Notes under the pieces: model-generated
What the model was told of the DNA's origin: nothing
Seen by the model: the letters and a program-made list of their open reading frames with translations, nothing else
Databases searched by the model: none
DNA from: an uncultured Pelagibacteraceae bacterium
Lineage (GTDB): Bacteria > Pseudomonadota > Alphaproteobacteria > Pelagibacterales > Pelagibacteraceae
Length of the DNA: 64,000 bases
NCBI GenBank assembly: GCA_902524535.1
Contig: CABZDR010000002.1
Location: 62,001 to 126,000, forward strand
Direction: 5' to 3'
Position numbers and translations under genes: made by a program
In this document: positions 15,198 through 25,984 of the stretch, piece after piece
Position numbering within the stretch: position 1 is the stretch's first letter
How the letters are laid out: every line of letters begins with the position of its first letter

Positions 15198-16418
15198 ATG
15201 AGTGAATTTTCTCAAAATGGAATAATTTCTACCCTACACGACTTTGGAACTAGATCTACAGCCGAAATTGAAAAAGACTTATTAAAATTTTCTAAAGAAA
15301 GAAAAATGGAATTAATTTTACCTTGTCTTTATTCAGAATTAGAGGGGAATGCTTTACCAAATATTGTAGAGGAAATCAGCAAAACAAAATATTTAGATCA
15401 TATTATAGTTGGTCTTGATAAGGCGAATGAAAAGCAAGCAAAAAAAGCCTGGAAGTTTTTTAAAAAATTAAAAACACCCTTTTCTTTATTATGGAATGAT
15501 GGACCTGCATTAAAAAAACTTGATAAAGAATTAAAGAAAAAAGATCTTTCACCGAGCGAACTTGGCAAAGGAAGAAATGTTTGGTATTGCATAGGAATGT
15601 CTATAGCAAGAGACACAGCACGATCTGTTGCTCTTCACGATTGTGATATAAAAACTTACGATAGAAGAATGCTGGCAAAACTATTTTATCCGGTTGTAAA
15701 TCCTCTTTTTAACTTTGAATTTTGTAAAGGATATTATCCAAGAATTGCCAATGGAAAGATGAATGGTCGTGTTGCAAGATTATTAGTTTTTCCATTGTTA
15801 ACAGCTTTAGAGAAGACAATTGGCACAAGTGATTACTTGGAGTTTATGAAATCTTTTAAATATCCGTTAGCTGGAGAATTTTCATTTAGACGGAACGTTT
15901 TACCTGAATTAAGAATTTCATCAGATTGGGGTATTGAAGTTGGGATTTTATCTGAAATGCAAAGAAGCTTTTCTCCACAAAATATTTGTCAGGTAGATTT
16001 AGCTGACACTTATGATCACAAACACCAGATTTTATCTAGTGATGATGAGACTAAAGGTTTATCTAGAATGTCAATTGATATTATTAAAACATTTATAAAA
16101 AAGTTAGCCACTCAGGGAAATACTTTTAGTAGAGAAAAGTTTAGATCTCTTAAAGCAACTTATTATAGATCAGCTTTAGATTTGATAGATATCTATAGAA
16201 GTGATGCTTACATGAATGGTCTAAAATTTGACTCTCATATTGAGGAAAAAGCTGTTGAATTATTTGCAGTTAATATTATGAAAGCAGGTGAAGCTTTTAT
16301 TCTTAATCCAATGGATACACCTTTTATACCTACGTGGAGTAGGGTTAAAAGCGCAATACCAGATTTTTTATCAAGATTAAAAGAAGTTGTTAATGAAGAT
16401 AACAAAAAATATTCTTAA
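15198..16418 (+). CDS. gpgS: Glucosyl-3-phosphoglycerate synthase (GT81)
   Basis: Transfers glucose from an NDP-glucose to 3-phosphoglycerate, the first step to the compatible solute glucosylglycerate. It is 406 aa, as usual for GT81. The metal-binding motif is HDCD (Asp148, Asp150), within ALHDCDIKTYDRRMLA, followed by the acceptor-side FEFCKGYYPRI and SDWGIEVGILSE, and a conserved HKHQ near residue 273. It lies between the phosphatase and phosphorylase genes with tiny gaps (8 nt before, 1-nt overlap after). Osmolyte synthesis that needs no nitrogen fits a marine oligotroph; that point is inference. Confidence 0.9.
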   Translation: MSEFSQNGIISTLHDFGTRSTAEIEKDLLKFSKERKMELILPCLYSELEGNALPNIVEEISKTKYLDHIIVGLDKANEKQAKKAWKFFKKLKTPFSLLWNDGPALKKLDKELKKKDLSPSELGKGRNVWYCIGMSIARDTARSVALHDCDIKTYDRRMLAKLFYPVVNPLFNFEFCKGYYPRIANGKMNGRVARLLVFPLLTALEKTIGTSDYLEFMKSFKYPLAGEFSFRRNVLPELRISSDWGIEVGILSEMQRSFSPQNICQVDLADTYDHKHQILSSDDETKGLSRMSIDIIKTFIKKLATQGNTFSREKFRSLKATYYRSALDLIDIYRSDAYMNGLKFDSHIEEKAVELFAVNIMKAGEAFILNPMDTPFIPTWSRVKSAIPDFLSRLKEVVNEDNKKYS

Positions 16419-18139
16419 TGGTCATTCAAAAGGATCAAAAAAAAATTATATCTATACTAAAAAAAATCTATCGACAGATTTTAACTAAAAAAAATATAGA
16501 TTTATTAAAGAATGAAGTAGTACAATTAATCGAAGGCTTTAATAAAAAAAATCGAGTAAAGAAGATAAATATCTCTGAAAAAACTTCACTAGTTATCAGC
16601 TATGGAGACAATATTTATTCAAGTCAATCAAGTTCAATGAAAATTTTTCAAAAATTTTTTCAAAAAAATTTAGAAAAATTATTTGATACAATTCATTTCC
16701 TACCCTTTTATCCTTCAAGCAGCGATAGTGGTTTTGCCGTAAAAGATCATTACCAGATTGATAGAAAAATTGGAAATTGGTCTGATTTAAAAAAAATTTC
16801 TAAATCAAAAAAAATTATGGCTGATGTGGTTATTAACCATGCTTCAGCGAGAGGTTTATGGTTCAAAAATTTTTTAAAAAGAAAAAAACCTGGTAAAGAT
16901 TATTTTTTAACAGTCAACTCAAAGTTTAATACTTCTAAAGTAGTAAGGCCAAGAGACCACAAATTACTAAAAAAAATTAAAATTTTTGAAAAAAATGATT
17001 ATCTTTGGCGTACTTTTAGTCCAGATCAAATAGATCTAAATTTTAAAAATCCCTCTGTGTTGCTAAGATTTATTAAAATTATAATCCATCTTATTAATAA
17101 TGGTGTTACAATTTTTAGACTAGATGCTATTGCTTATCTATGGAAACAAAATGGCACTAAGTGTATTAATTTAAGTCAAACCCATGAAATCATAAAACTT
17201 TTAAGAGTTGTAACTAGTCTTCTTAATATACAAACATTAATTATTACAGAAACAAACTTACCTGAAAAAGAAAATTTAAGTTATTTTGGAAAAAATAATG
17301 AGGCAAATTGGGTTTATAATTTTTCTCTGCCACCGTTGTTAATTCACGCATTCCTATTTGAAAATAGCTCATATTTAAATCAATGGAGCAGAAAACTTCC
17401 ATCTACAAAGTATGGAAATTGTTATCTAAATTTTATTGCTTCACATGATGGTATAGGTATTAGGCCTACTGAGGGAATACTTAATGAAAAAACATTAAGC
17501 AGTTTCCTAAAAAGATTAAAAAAAAATGGATCAAAATTTTCTTACAGAAAAGTTCAAAATAAATCAAAAAAAGTATACGAAGCTAATATTACGGTTTTTG
17601 ATGCATTAAAAAAATCTGATTTTGATCCAAAAGGTTTGTTTTTTTTAGAAAGGTACATCTCTGCGCACGCTATAATGGTCTCTTTTGAGGGTGTCCCAGC
17701 GGTTTATTTCAATTCCTTATTTGGAAAATCCAATGATGAAGCAAAATATATAATTACTGGGAACAATAGAGACGTAAATAGGTATAAGTGGAATTTTAAT
17801 AATATTACTACAAAGCTTAGGGATAAAAAATCTAAACAAAGTATTTTCTATCGAAATATTGGAGCTTTATTAGAAATAAAAAGAAAACAAAAAGCTTTTC
17901 ATCCCAATGCCTCAAGAATTAATATCAGTCTTGGACCAAAAATATTTTGTTTTAAAAGAATAAGTAAAGATAAAAAACAATCAATTATTTGTATAACTAA
18001 CTTATCATCAAAGATACAAAATCCAAATTTTAAAAAAATAGGTAGTTATAGGGATCTGTTAAATTCAAATTTAAAATTTAGAGAAGGAAACTCATTAATT
18101 TTAAAACCGTTCCAAACGGTATGGTTAACAAATAACTAA
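16418..18139 (+). CDS. GH13_18 phosphorylase, probably glucosylglycerate phosphorylase
   Basis: An alpha-amylase superfamily protein of 573 aa related to sucrose phosphorylase. GH13 landmarks: FLPFYPSSSDSGF at about 94-106, DVVINHAS around 136-143, nucleophile Asp236 in FRLDAIAYLWK, acid/base Glu278 in ITETNLPE, and stabiliser Asp344 in SHDGIGIRP. No signal peptide, so intracellular. The family phosphorolyses sucrose, glucosylglycerate or glucosylglycerol to glucose-1-phosphate plus the aglycone. Position after gpgP and gpgS (start overlaps gpgS stop) favours glucosylglycerate, making a make-and-recycle unit. Substrate not proven by sequence. Confidence 0.85.
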   Translation: MVIQKDQKKIISILKKIYRQILTKKNIDLLKNEVVQLIEGFNKKNRVKKINISEKTSLVISYGDNIYSSQSSSMKIFQKFFQKNLEKLFDTIHFLPFYPSSSDSGFAVKDHYQIDRKIGNWSDLKKISKSKKIMADVVINHASARGLWFKNFLKRKKPGKDYFLTVNSKFNTSKVVRPRDHKLLKKIKIFEKNDYLWRTFSPDQIDLNFKNPSVLLRFIKIIIHLINNGVTIFRLDAIAYLWKQNGTKCINLSQTHEIIKLLRVVTSLLNIQTLIITETNLPEKENLSYFGKNNEANWVYNFSLPPLLIHAFLFENSSYLNQWSRKLPSTKYGNCYLNFIASHDGIGIRPTEGILNEKTLSSFLKRLKKNGSKFSYRKVQNKSKKVYEANITVFDALKKSDFDPKGLFFLERYISAHAIMVSFEGVPAVYFNSLFGKSNDEAKYIITGNNRDVNRYKWNFNNITTKLRDKKSKQSIFYRNIGALLEIKRKQKAFHPNASRINISLGPKIFCFKRISKDKKQSIICITNLSSKIQNPNFKKIGSYRDLLNSNLKFREGNSLILKPFQTVWLTNN

Positions 18140-18146
18140 AATTTTT

Positions 18147-18548
18147 TTAACCTACTAATGCCTTTTCTAGATACTTTTTATCTAAATCACAATCCTTGTA
18201 GCCACGCTTAACCACATTCAAATATCTTTCTGTTGGAAACCTAAATGGAGTTTTTTCTACCATTGTATAAGTCATTACTTTTTTTCCATTATAATTAAAA
18301 TAAAATTTTTTATATAGAATTGGAAAATCTTCATAAATATCTAATTTCTTTTCATCACTTTTAGAAATTTCGAATAATCCTCCTGGCACAACTGAATTTT
18401 TATTCGGCTCAATATCAGCTGCGCGGTATTTGCTCCTAAAAGTCAATCTGAAATCTTTCAAATTTATCTTTTTGAGAAAGATGCTATCTTTACATCTTTT
18501 TTTCATTTGAAAATGATGAAGATTACTGCCGTAAGCAAAATAAAGCAT
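18147..18548 (-). CDS. Gamma-glutamylcyclotransferase-like protein
   Basis: A 133-aa GGCT/AIG2-like protein. It opens with LYFAYGSNL, the substrate-loop motif of the fold, and has a Glu in DIYEDFPILYKK that fits the usual catalytic acid. The family cleaves gamma-glutamyl amides to 5-oxoproline, though many bacterial members are uncharacterised. It directly follows the cinA-like gene on the minus strand with no gap, so the pair is probably co-transcribed. Convergent with the phosphorylase gene, separated by 7 nt. Confidence 0.85.
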   Translation of the reverse strand: MLYFAYGSNLHHFQMKKRCKDSIFLKKINLKDFRLTFRSKYRAADIEPNKNSVVPGGLFEISKSDEKKLDIYEDFPILYKKFYFNYNGKKVMTYTMVEKTPFRFPTERYLNVVKRGYKDCDLDKKYLEKALVG

Positions 18549-19298
18549 CTAGCGATCTACGATTTCTATTTTTTTTTCTTTAATAAATTCTAAAATTTGA
18601 GAACTGCAATTATCTATTTTGGATTTGTTTTCAGATCTAAGAACAACCGACACTCCTAATTTTCCAGCGTGAAAAAAAGGGTAACTACCAATTTCAACAT
18701 CTTGATTTTGATTTTGAACTTGTTTTAGTGATTTTGCAATTTCACTTTCTACGGTTTTAAAATTTAATGTATGACTTAATATAGGTTCACCTCCAACAAT
18801 CTTATTTGTTAAGCCACCTAACATAGATTTCATTATTGAAGGTACACCTGGTAAACAAAATACATTTTTTACACTAAATCCTGGAGCACCACTTGTTGGA
18901 TTTAAGATCAACTCAGCATTCTCAGGCATCCAAGCCATTCTTTGTCTACCTTCATTAAATTCACCAGGTTGATAGTAAGATTCTAAAATTTTAAAGGCCT
19001 CTTTATGTATCTCATACTTTATCCCAAAAGTTTTAGCCACAGACTCAGCGGTAATATCATCATGAGTAGGTCCTATCCCACCAGTTGTAAAAACATAATT
19101 ATTTTCGTTTCTCAATACATTAAGGGTATCAATAATAATTTTTTCAACATCAGGTATAACTCGTACCTCGTTAACTTTTACTCCAATTGAATTTAACCAG
19201 GTTGCTAAAGTACTAGTATTAGTATCTTGTGTTCTACCAGAAAGAATTTCATTACCTATAATTAGGATAGCAGCATTTACTTTTGTGTTTTTTGTCAT
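18549..19298 (-). CDS. CinA-like molybdopterin-binding domain protein
   Basis: A 249-aa protein with the MoCF_biosynth (MoaB/CinA N-terminal) fold. Landmarks are IGNEILSGRTQDTNT near the N-terminus and FTTGGIGPTHDDITAE around residues 72-87. It then has GAPGFSVKNVFCLPGVP, typical of CinA/YfaY N-domains. The C-terminal nicotinamide-nucleotide amidase domain of full CinA (about 410 aa) is missing. Single-domain versions are common in Alphaproteobacteria, so this is not a truncation. Likely ADP-ribose or nucleotide pyrophosphatase activity, by family. Its start overlaps the upstream flank of sfsA on the other strand. Confidence 0.88.
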   Translation of the reverse strand: MTKNTKVNAAILIIGNEILSGRTQDTNTSTLATWLNSIGVKVNEVRVIPDVEKIIIDTLNVLRNENNYVFTTGGIGPTHDDITAESVAKTFGIKYEIHKEAFKILESYYQPGEFNEGRQRMAWMPENAELILNPTSGAPGFSVKNVFCLPGVPSIMKSMLGGLTNKIVGGEPILSHTLNFKTVESEIAKSLKQVQNQNQDVEIGSYPFFHAGKLGVSVVLRSENKSKIDNCSSQILEFIKEKKIEIVDR

Positions 19299-19318
19299 TT
19301 TATATGTATAATTTGAAA

Positions 19319-20017
19319 ATGAAATTTACCAAGTCTTTATTAAAAGGTAAACTAATCAAAAGATACAAGCGTTTTTTTGTTGATGTACAATTAAATAAAG
19401 AAATTGTTACGGCTCATTGTCCAAATACTGGCTCTATGAAAGGCCTTCTCGATGAAGGTAATGAGGTTTATTTACTAAAAAATGACGATCCAAAAAGAAA
19501 ATTAAAATATGGCCTAGAAATCATTAAAGCTAAAAATAATTTAGTTGGAGTTAATACTCATATGGCTAACAAGATTGTAAATCATGGATTATCTAATAAT
19601 TTAATTAAAGAATTGAATAAAAATGACACAATTAAATCTGAGGTTTTTTATAATAAAGAAACTAGGTTTGATTTCTTAGTCGAGAAAAATAAGCAAAAAA
19701 GCTTTATTGAAGTAAAAAATGTAACCCTTTTTAGAGATAAAAAAACTGCTGAATTTCCTGATGCAATTACAACAAGAGGCTCTAAACATCTTCTTACCCT
19801 TATTGATGCCATAAAAAAGGGGTATAAAACATATTTAATATTCCTGGTTCAAATTCAAAATATGGAATATTTTAAAATAGCTAAAGATATTGATGATGAA
19901 TATCATAAGAATTATTTGAAAGCTAAAAAAGCAGGTGTTAATTTTTTAGCTTATAGGTGTAAAATTAATTCAAAAGAAATTTTAATAGAAAAGAAATTAA
20001 AAATTATTAATGGCTGA
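19319..20017 (+). CDS. sfsA: SfsA family protein
   Basis: A 232-aa protein of the SfsA family (sugar fermentation stimulation protein; predicted nucleic-acid binding or nuclease-like, role unclear). The ATG at 19319 is preferred over one 36 nt upstream because family members start MKF...LIKG.L..RYKRF. Motifs present are HCPNTGSM near residue 37 and SFIEVKNVTL around 126, the latter resembling a PD-(D/E)XK core (E-V-K). Its last 8 nt overlap the map start. Confidence 0.9.
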   Translation: MKFTKSLLKGKLIKRYKRFFVDVQLNKEIVTAHCPNTGSMKGLLDEGNEVYLLKNDDPKRKLKYGLEIIKAKNNLVGVNTHMANKIVNHGLSNNLIKELNKNDTIKSEVFYNKETRFDFLVEKNKQKSFIEVKNVTLFRDKKTAEFPDAITTRGSKHLLTLIDAIKKGYKTYLIFLVQIQNMEYFKIAKDIDDEYHKNYLKAKKAGVNFLAYRCKINSKEILIEKKLKIING

Positions 20018-20783
20018 TTATTCAGAAAAGTTTGAAAAGATGAGGATTGCTGGAAAGCTTGCTGCTCAAACACTTGATATGCTTACAGAAAATATCAAAG
20101 AAGGTATTTCAACAGCTCAAATTGATAAACTTGGATACGAGTTCATAAGAGACAACGGTGGTTACTCTGCTCCTCAATACTATCGAGGATTTACTAAATC
20201 ATTATGTACATCTCTTAATCATGTTGTTTGTCATGGTATACCTTCAGAGGATAGAATTTTAGAAGAAGGCGATGCAGTTAATGTTGATGTAACGGCTATA
20301 GTTAATGATTACTATGGGGATACAAGCAGAATGTTTTGCATTGGGAATATTTCTGTAAAGTTAAACAATCTTATTAATGCAACTTATGACTCAATGATGA
20401 AAGCTATTAAAATTTTAAAACCTGGAATTAAGATGGGAGACATAGGTTATGAAATTCAATCGAATGTTGAGGAAAAAGGTTTTTCTGTGGTAAGAGATTT
20501 TTGTGGACACGGAATTGGTTCTGTTTTTCATGAGCCACCAAATGTTTTACACTATGGCAAAAAAAACACTGGTATGGAATTAAAGCCTGGAATGACTTTT
20601 ACAATAGAACCTATGATTAACGAAGGTAAATTTGATACAAAATTGCTCAATGATGGTTGGACTGCAGTTACTAAAGATAAATCTTTATCTGCGCAATTTG
20701 AGCATACAGTTGGAATTACAGAAAATGGTTATGAAATCTTTACAGAATCTGCTAAAGGTTATTCAAAGCCCCCATACTTATAA
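20010..20783 (+). CDS. map: Methionine aminopeptidase, type I
   Basis: Removes the N-terminal Met from nascent proteins. It is 257 aa, the normal length. Metal ligands are visible in VNVDVTAIVNDYYGDTSRMF (Asp pair), CGHGIG (His), TIEPMI (Glu) and QFEHTVGIT (Glu). CHGIPS and GFTKSLCTSLNHVVCHG are standard. It overlaps sfsA by 8 nt and is followed 3 nt later by purB, so it is in the same transcript. Confidence 0.97.
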   Translation: MADYSEKFEKMRIAGKLAAQTLDMLTENIKEGISTAQIDKLGYEFIRDNGGYSAPQYYRGFTKSLCTSLNHVVCHGIPSEDRILEEGDAVNVDVTAIVNDYYGDTSRMFCIGNISVKLNNLINATYDSMMKAIKILKPGIKMGDIGYEIQSNVEEKGFSVVRDFCGHGIGSVFHEPPNVLHYGKKNTGMELKPGMTFTIEPMINEGKFDTKLLNDGWTAVTKDKSLSAQFEHTVGITENGYEIFTESAKGYSKPPYL

Positions 20784-20786
20784 TTA

Positions 20787-22079
20787 ATGATAAAAAGATA
20801 CTCAAGAAAAGAACTCACTGATATTTGGTCAGAGGAAAATAAATATAAAATCTGGCTAGATGTTGAGATTGCGGCAGCTCAAGCAATGGAAAAGCTAGGT
20901 CAAATACCAAAAGGTGTATCATCAGTTGTTAGGAAAAAAGCAAGAATTAATGTCAAAAGAATTCATCAAATTGAAAATCAAGTAAAACATGATGTAATTG
21001 CTTTTTTAACTTCGGTTACTGAAAAAGCAGGAATTAAAGCAAGATATCTTCATCAAGGCATGACTTCTTCTGATGTTTTAGATACAAGTTATAATATTCA
21101 ACTAGTGCAATCAGGAAAAATAATCCTTAAAGACCTGGACCAAATTTTAAAAGTTCTAAAAAAACAAGCAAAAAAATATAAATTCACACCTTGTATGGGA
21201 AGAAGTCATGGAATTCATGCTGAGCCAATTACATTTGGTTTAAAACTTGCATCTTTTTACGAGGAATTTAAAAGAAATAAAAAAAGATTAATAAGTGCAA
21301 TAGATGAAGTATCAACATGTGCAGTATCAGGTGCTGTAGGAACTTTTGCAAACATTCATCCAAATGTTGAAAAATATGTTGCCAAAAAACTTAATCTAAA
21401 AATTGAACCGATTTCAACTCAAGTGATCCCTAGGGATAGACATGCTTTCTATTTCTCAGTTTTAGGAATTATCGCTGGTTCGATAGAGCGAGCTGCTACT
21501 GAAATAAGACATCTTCAAAGAACAGAAGTTTATGAGTTGCAAGAATTTTTTTCAAAAAATCAAAAAGGTTCTTCAGCTATGCCTCATAAAAAAAATCCAA
21601 TCTTAAGTGAAAATTTAACAGGTCTTGCAAGAATGATTAGAAGCGCAGTTGTTCCTGCGTTAGAAAATATAGCTTTATGGCATGAAAGAGATATTTCTCA
21701 CTCAAGTGTAGAGAGAAATATCGGCCCAGATGCCAACATAACTCTAGATTTTGCGTTGGTTAGATTAGCAAATATTTTAGACAATATGATTGTTTATCCA
21801 AACAAAATGCTTGAAAATTTAAATATCACAAAGGGTTTAATTTTTTCTCAAGAATTAATGCTTGAGCTTACGAAAACTGGTTTAACTAGAGAAAAATCTT
21901 ATAAAATGGTTCAAACATATTCAAAAAGATGTTTTTCTGAAAATCTAAATTTGTATGAAGCTATTCAATCCGATAAATATATAATGAGTAAAATCTCATC
22001 AAAAAAATTGAGATCTATTTTTAGTTACTCTAAGCATTTTAAGAATATAAATTTAATTTTTAGAAGAGTTTTTAAATAA
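20787..22079 (+). CDS. purB: Adenylosuccinate lyase
   Basis: Cleaves SAICAR to AICAR plus fumarate and adenylosuccinate to AMP plus fumarate. It is 430 aa. The fumarase-superfamily signature [11 protein letters not shown] is at about residues 262-272, with catalytic residues in MTSSDVLDT and [10 protein letters not shown]. It is first of five consecutive purine genes (purB-C-S-Q-L), each spaced by 3 nt or less. The stop TAA shares its last base with the purC ATG. Confidence 0.97.
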   Translation: MIKRYSRKELTDIWSEENKYKIWLDVEIAAAQAMEKLGQIPKGVSSVVRKKARINVKRIHQIENQVKHDVIAFLTSVTEKAGIKARYLHQGMTSSDVLDTSYNIQLVQSGKIILKDLDQILKVLKKQAKKYKFTPCMGRSHGIHAEPITFGLKLASFYEEFKRNKKRLISAIDEVSTCAVSGAVGTFANIHPNVEKYVAKKLNLKIEPISTQVIPRDRHAFYFSVLGIIAGSIERAATEIRHLQRTEVYELQEFFSKNQKGSSAMPHKKNPILSENLTGLARMIRSAVVPALENIALWHERDISHSSVERNIGPDANITLDFALVRLANILDNMIVYPNKMLENLNITKGLIFSQELMLELTKTGLTREKSYKMVQTYSKRCFSENLNLYEAIQSDKYIMSKISSKKLRSIFSYSKHFKNINLIFRRVFK

Positions 22080-22861
22080 TGAAAAAAGGAAAAAAATTAT
22101 ACGAGGGTAAAGCAAAGATTATTTATGCAACACAAGATAAGAATTTGGTAATACAATATTTTAAAGATGACGCTACTGCGTTTAATAACCAAAAAAAATC
22201 TACAATTGAGGGAAAAGGAGTTTTAAATAATAGAATTTCAGAACATATTCTCTCAAATCTCTCACAAATAGGAATTAAAAATCACTTAGTCAAAAGATTG
22301 AATATGCGTGAACAAGTAATAAAGTTGGTTGAAATTTTACCAATCGAATTTGTTGTCAGAAATGTTGCTACTGGTTCGTTAACCAAAAGACTTGGTATAG
22401 AAGATGGAACTGTTCTTAAAGAACCCTTAATTGAGTATTGCTTGAAAGACGACAAACTTGGAGATCCATTGATAGCTGAAGAGCATATTTATGCTTTTGA
22501 ATGGGCAACAAAAAAAGAGATAGATAAAGTTAAAAAAATGATACTAAGAATAAACGATTTCATGATTGGTATGTTTAGAGGGGTTGGCATCAACCTTATT
22601 GATTTCAAATTAGAATTTGGAAGAATAAAAATTAATGGAAAAAATGAAATAATTTTAGCTGATGAAATAAGTCCAGATACTTGTAGATTGTGGGACTCAA
22701 TAACTGATAAAAAACTCGATAAAGATAGATTTAGAAAAGATTTAGGAGGATTAATACCTGCTTACACTGAAGTTGCTAAAAGATTAGGGATATTGCATGA
22801 ACAGTCTAATATATCTGCTGTGAATGTAACAAAATTATCATCCGTAAAGAAAAAAAAGTAA
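22079..22861 (+). CDS. purC: SAICAR synthase
   Basis: ATP-dependent ligation of aspartate to CAIR in purine synthesis. It is 260 aa. Landmarks are [12 protein letters not shown] at the N-terminus, [26 protein letters not shown] and [12 protein letters not shown]. Length and motifs are standard. It starts on the last base of purB and abuts purS. Confidence 0.97.
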   Translation: MKKGKKLYEGKAKIIYATQDKNLVIQYFKDDATAFNNQKKSTIEGKGVLNNRISEHILSNLSQIGIKNHLVKRLNMREQVIKLVEILPIEFVVRNVATGSLTKRLGIEDGTVLKEPLIEYCLKDDKLGDPLIAEEHIYAFEWATKKEIDKVKKMILRINDFMIGMFRGVGINLIDFKLEFGRIKINGKNEIILADEISPDTCRLWDSITDKKLDKDRFRKDLGGLIPAYTEVAKRLGILHEQSNISAVNVTKLSSVKKKK

Positions 22862-23104
22862 ATGAAAATATCAGCAATAATAACATTAAAAAAAGATGTT
22901 TTAGATCCTCAAGGAAAAGTAATACATCAAACTTTGGAAGATATGAATTTTAAAAATGTTAATGAGGTCAGACAAGGAAAATATTTTGAAATTGATGTTA
23001 ACGAAAATGATCCAAAAAAAGCTAAAGAGATTGTAGAAAATATGTGTGAGAAACTTTTAGCTAATCTTGTCATTGAAAATTATAAAATTATTGAGATACA
23101 ATAA
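22862..23104 (+). CDS. purS: FGAM synthase subunit PurS
   Basis: Small structural subunit (80 aa) that bridges PurL and PurQ in the three-part formylglycinamidine ribonucleotide synthase. The pattern I.LKKDVLDPQGK at the N-terminus and VRQGKYFEI match PurS. It is placed between purC and purQ as in other Alphaproteobacteria and Gram-positives. Confidence 0.95.
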   Translation: MKISAIITLKKDVLDPQGKVIHQTLEDMNFKNVNEVRQGKYFEIDVNENDPKKAKEIVENMCEKLLANLVIENYKIIEIQ

Positions 23105-23107
23105 TTA

Positions 23108-23791
23108 ATGAAATCATCAGTAATTACCTTTCCTGGTTCAAATTGCGATAGAGATATGGATGTTGCTTTAAAAAAGTTTGGTTTTAAAAATAAAATGATT
23201 TGGCATAACGATAATGAACTACCTAAAAGTGATTTAGTTGTTTTACCGGGTGGCTTCTCATATGGAGATTACCTGCGTTGTGGAAGTGTTGCTTCTAAAT
23301 CCAAAATTATGCAATCAGTAATTAATTTTGCTAAATCAGGAGGTTTAGTTATGGGTATTTGCAACGGTTTTCAAATATTAGTTGAAACTGGTCTAGTCCC
23401 AGGAGTTTTATTAAGAAATAAATATTTAGAGTTTATTTGTAAGAACGTATTTGTAAAACTCGATAATAAAGATAATCCCTACTTCAAAAATCTTGAAAAA
23501 GATATTTTTGAACTTCACATTGCACACAACGAGGGAAACTATTTTTGTACTGAAGACCAATTAAAAGAAATTAAAGATAATAATCAGGTAGCAATCTATT
23601 ATTGTAATAATGATGGCAAAATAGAGGAAGAATTTAATCCAAATGGCTCAATTAAAAATATTGCTGGAATTTTAAATAAAGAAAAAAATGTATTAGGAAT
23701 GATGCCTCACCCTGAGCGAATGATTGATAGTTGTTTATCTGGTGAAGATGGTTCCTTATTTTTTAAAAACCTTCTTAATAATATAAAGTAA
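23108..23791 (+). CDS. purQ: FGAM synthase glutaminase subunit PurQ
   Basis: Class I glutamine amidotransferase (227 aa) supplying ammonia to PurL. The nucleophile Cys is in GICNGFQIL, with the triad His and Glu in PHPERM near the C-terminus. The N-terminus [14 protein letters not shown] and [14 protein letters not shown] are diagnostic. The stop overlaps the purL ATG by one base. Confidence 0.97.
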   Translation: MKSSVITFPGSNCDRDMDVALKKFGFKNKMIWHNDNELPKSDLVVLPGGFSYGDYLRCGSVASKSKIMQSVINFAKSGGLVMGICNGFQILVETGLVPGVLLRNKYLEFICKNVFVKLDNKDNPYFKNLEKDIFELHIAHNEGNYFCTEDQLKEIKDNNQVAIYYCNNDGKIEEEFNPNGSIKNIAGILNKEKNVLGMMPHPERMIDSCLSGEDGSLFFKNLLNNIK

Positions 23792-25980
23792 TGCAAGTAA
23801 ATGAAAAATTAGCAGTGGAACATGGACTTAAAGTTGAAGAATACAAACTTATTTGTGAATTACTTAAAAGGACTCCTAATCTTACAGAGCTTGGCATATT
23901 TTCAGCGATGTGGAACGAGCATTGCTCGTATAAATCTTCTAGACTCCATTTAAAGAAGTTACCCACTAAAGGAAAAAAAGTTATTCAGGGACCTGGTGAA
24001 AACGCTGGAGTAATTGACATCGAAGATGGAGATGCAATTGTTTTCAAAATTGAAAGTCATAATCATCCCTCTTTCATTGAGCCTTATCAAGGAGCAGCAA
24101 CTGGCGTAGGAGGAATAATGAGAGACGTATTTACAATGGGAGCAAGACCGATAGCAAACTTAAACTCTATTCACTTTGGATCTACACAACATAAAAAAAC
24201 CAAAAACTTATTAAGAGGTGTGGTTCATGGTATTGGAGGGTACGGAAATTGTATGGGTGTTCCTACTATTGGAGGTCAAACTTGTTTTGATAGATCTTAT
24301 AATGGAAACATTTTAGTTAATGCAATGACTTTAGGATTAGTTAAAAAAAATAAAATTTTTTATTCTAAGGCAGCAGGGCTTAATAAGCCTGTTATATATG
24401 TTGGTTCTAAAACTGGAAGAGATGGAATTCACGGTGCAAGTATGGCATCTGCTAGCTTTGATGATAAAATTGAGGAAAAAAAACCTACCGTGCAAGTGGG
24501 AGACCCTTTCACAGAAAAACTTTTATTAGAAGCTTGCTTAGAACTAATGGCAGGAGACTCTATAATAGCTATTCAAGACATGGGGGCTGCTGGATTGACA
24601 TCATCTAGTATTGAAATGGCATCTAAGGGTAGATTAGGAATTGAAATTAATTTAGATAAAGTTCCGTGTAGAGAAACCAAAATGACACCATATGAAATCA
24701 TGTTATCTGAAAGCCAAGAAAGAATGCTAATTGTATTAGAGAATGGAAAAGAAAATTTAGCCAAAAAAATATTTGATAAATGGGGTTTAGATTTTGCAGT
24801 CATTGGAAAAACTACAAACACAAAGAACATAGAACTATTTTTTAATTCAGAACAAGTGGCAAAAATACCTATTAATATACTAGTAGAAAATTCCCCAATG
24901 TATGATCGCAAATGGAGAAAAACAAAATTACCGAAAAAAAATAAAATTCAAAAAAAAGACCTTAATAATTTAAAAATTTTAGACGTTTTAAAAAAGATGA
25001 TATCAAATCCAAATGTATGTAGCAAAAAATGGATATGGGAACAATATGATCATACTGTGATGGGTGATACAATTCAAAAACCTGGGGGTAATTCTGGTGT
25101 TGTTAGGGTTCATGGAACAAACAAAGCTATAGCCGCAGCTGTAGACTCTTCTGCAGTTTATTGTTGGGCTCATCCACTCACTGGTGGAAAACAGATAGTG
25201 TGCGAAAGTTGGAGAAACTTAATTTCTGTTGGCGCTAAACCTGTGGCAATTACAAATTGTCTTAATTTTGGAAGTCCTGAAAAAGAGGAAAATATGGGTG
25301 AGTTTGTCGAATGCGTTGAAGGTATTGGCGAGGCTTCAAAATACTTAGCTTTTCCTGTGGTCTCAGGAAATGTTTCTTTTTACAATCAAACTAAGGAAAT
25401 TGGAATTAAACCAACTCCTGTAATAGGTGGAGTGGGATTAATAAAAGATTACACTAAAATGATTACGATGAATTTTAAAAGTGAGGGAAATCTGGTTTTG
25501 GTCATAGGTAAAACAGAAGGTCATTTAGATCAAAGTTTATTTGCTAGAACAATTTTAGATGAAAAAAATGGCCCACCTCCCGAGATAAACTTGTTTAATG
25601 AAAAAAATAATGGCGAAATTATTTTAAAATTAATTGAAGATAATTATATTAAAAGTGCCCATGATGTATCTTTAGGAGGAATTTTAATGGGAGTTTCAAA
25701 AATGTGTATTGAGGGAAATATAGGGATTGAGATAAAAAAACCTAATTCTTTATTAAATGAATTTGAATACTTTTTTAGCGAAGACCAAGGAAGATACATT
25801 ATAGAAATTTCAAAATCTGATATAAAAAAGGTAACTAGTATTTTAGAAAAAAACGCAGTTCATTATGATGAAATTGGAACATTAATTGGAAAATCAGTAA
25901 GTTTTAATGAAAAGACAATTGTTCCAGTTGACGAATTAAAGTCATACAATAATAATTGGCTTAAAAATTATATGAGATAA
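23791..25980 (+). CDS. purL: FGAM synthase large subunit PurL (small form)
   Basis: The ATP-dependent synthase subunit, 729 aa. This is the short PurL that works with PurS and PurQ, rather than the ~1,290-aa fused form. [11 protein letters not shown] and [20 protein letters not shown] are the AIR-synthase-family catalytic and ATP-binding segments, and the domain pair repeats in the second half ([15 protein letters not shown]). It ends the purine cluster and is followed after 4 nt by a bolA gene. Confidence 0.97.
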   Translation: MQVNEKLAVEHGLKVEEYKLICELLKRTPNLTELGIFSAMWNEHCSYKSSRLHLKKLPTKGKKVIQGPGENAGVIDIEDGDAIVFKIESHNHPSFIEPYQGAATGVGGIMRDVFTMGARPIANLNSIHFGSTQHKKTKNLLRGVVHGIGGYGNCMGVPTIGGQTCFDRSYNGNILVNAMTLGLVKKNKIFYSKAAGLNKPVIYVGSKTGRDGIHGASMASASFDDKIEEKKPTVQVGDPFTEKLLLEACLELMAGDSIIAIQDMGAAGLTSSSIEMASKGRLGIEINLDKVPCRETKMTPYEIMLSESQERMLIVLENGKENLAKKIFDKWGLDFAVIGKTTNTKNIELFFNSEQVAKIPINILVENSPMYDRKWRKTKLPKKNKIQKKDLNNLKILDVLKKMISNPNVCSKKWIWEQYDHTVMGDTIQKPGGNSGVVRVHGTNKAIAAAVDSSAVYCWAHPLTGGKQIVCESWRNLISVGAKPVAITNCLNFGSPEKEENMGEFVECVEGIGEASKYLAFPVVSGNVSFYNQTKEIGIKPTPVIGGVGLIKDYTKMITMNFKSEGNLVLVIGKTEGHLDQSLFARTILDEKNGPPPEINLFNEKNNGEIILKLIEDNYIKSAHDVSLGGILMGVSKMCIEGNIGIEIKKPNSLLNEFEYFFSEDQGRYIIEISKSDIKKVTSILEKNAVHYDEIGTLIGKSVSFNEKTIVPVDELKSYNNNWLKNYMR

Positions 25981-25984
25981 TAAA

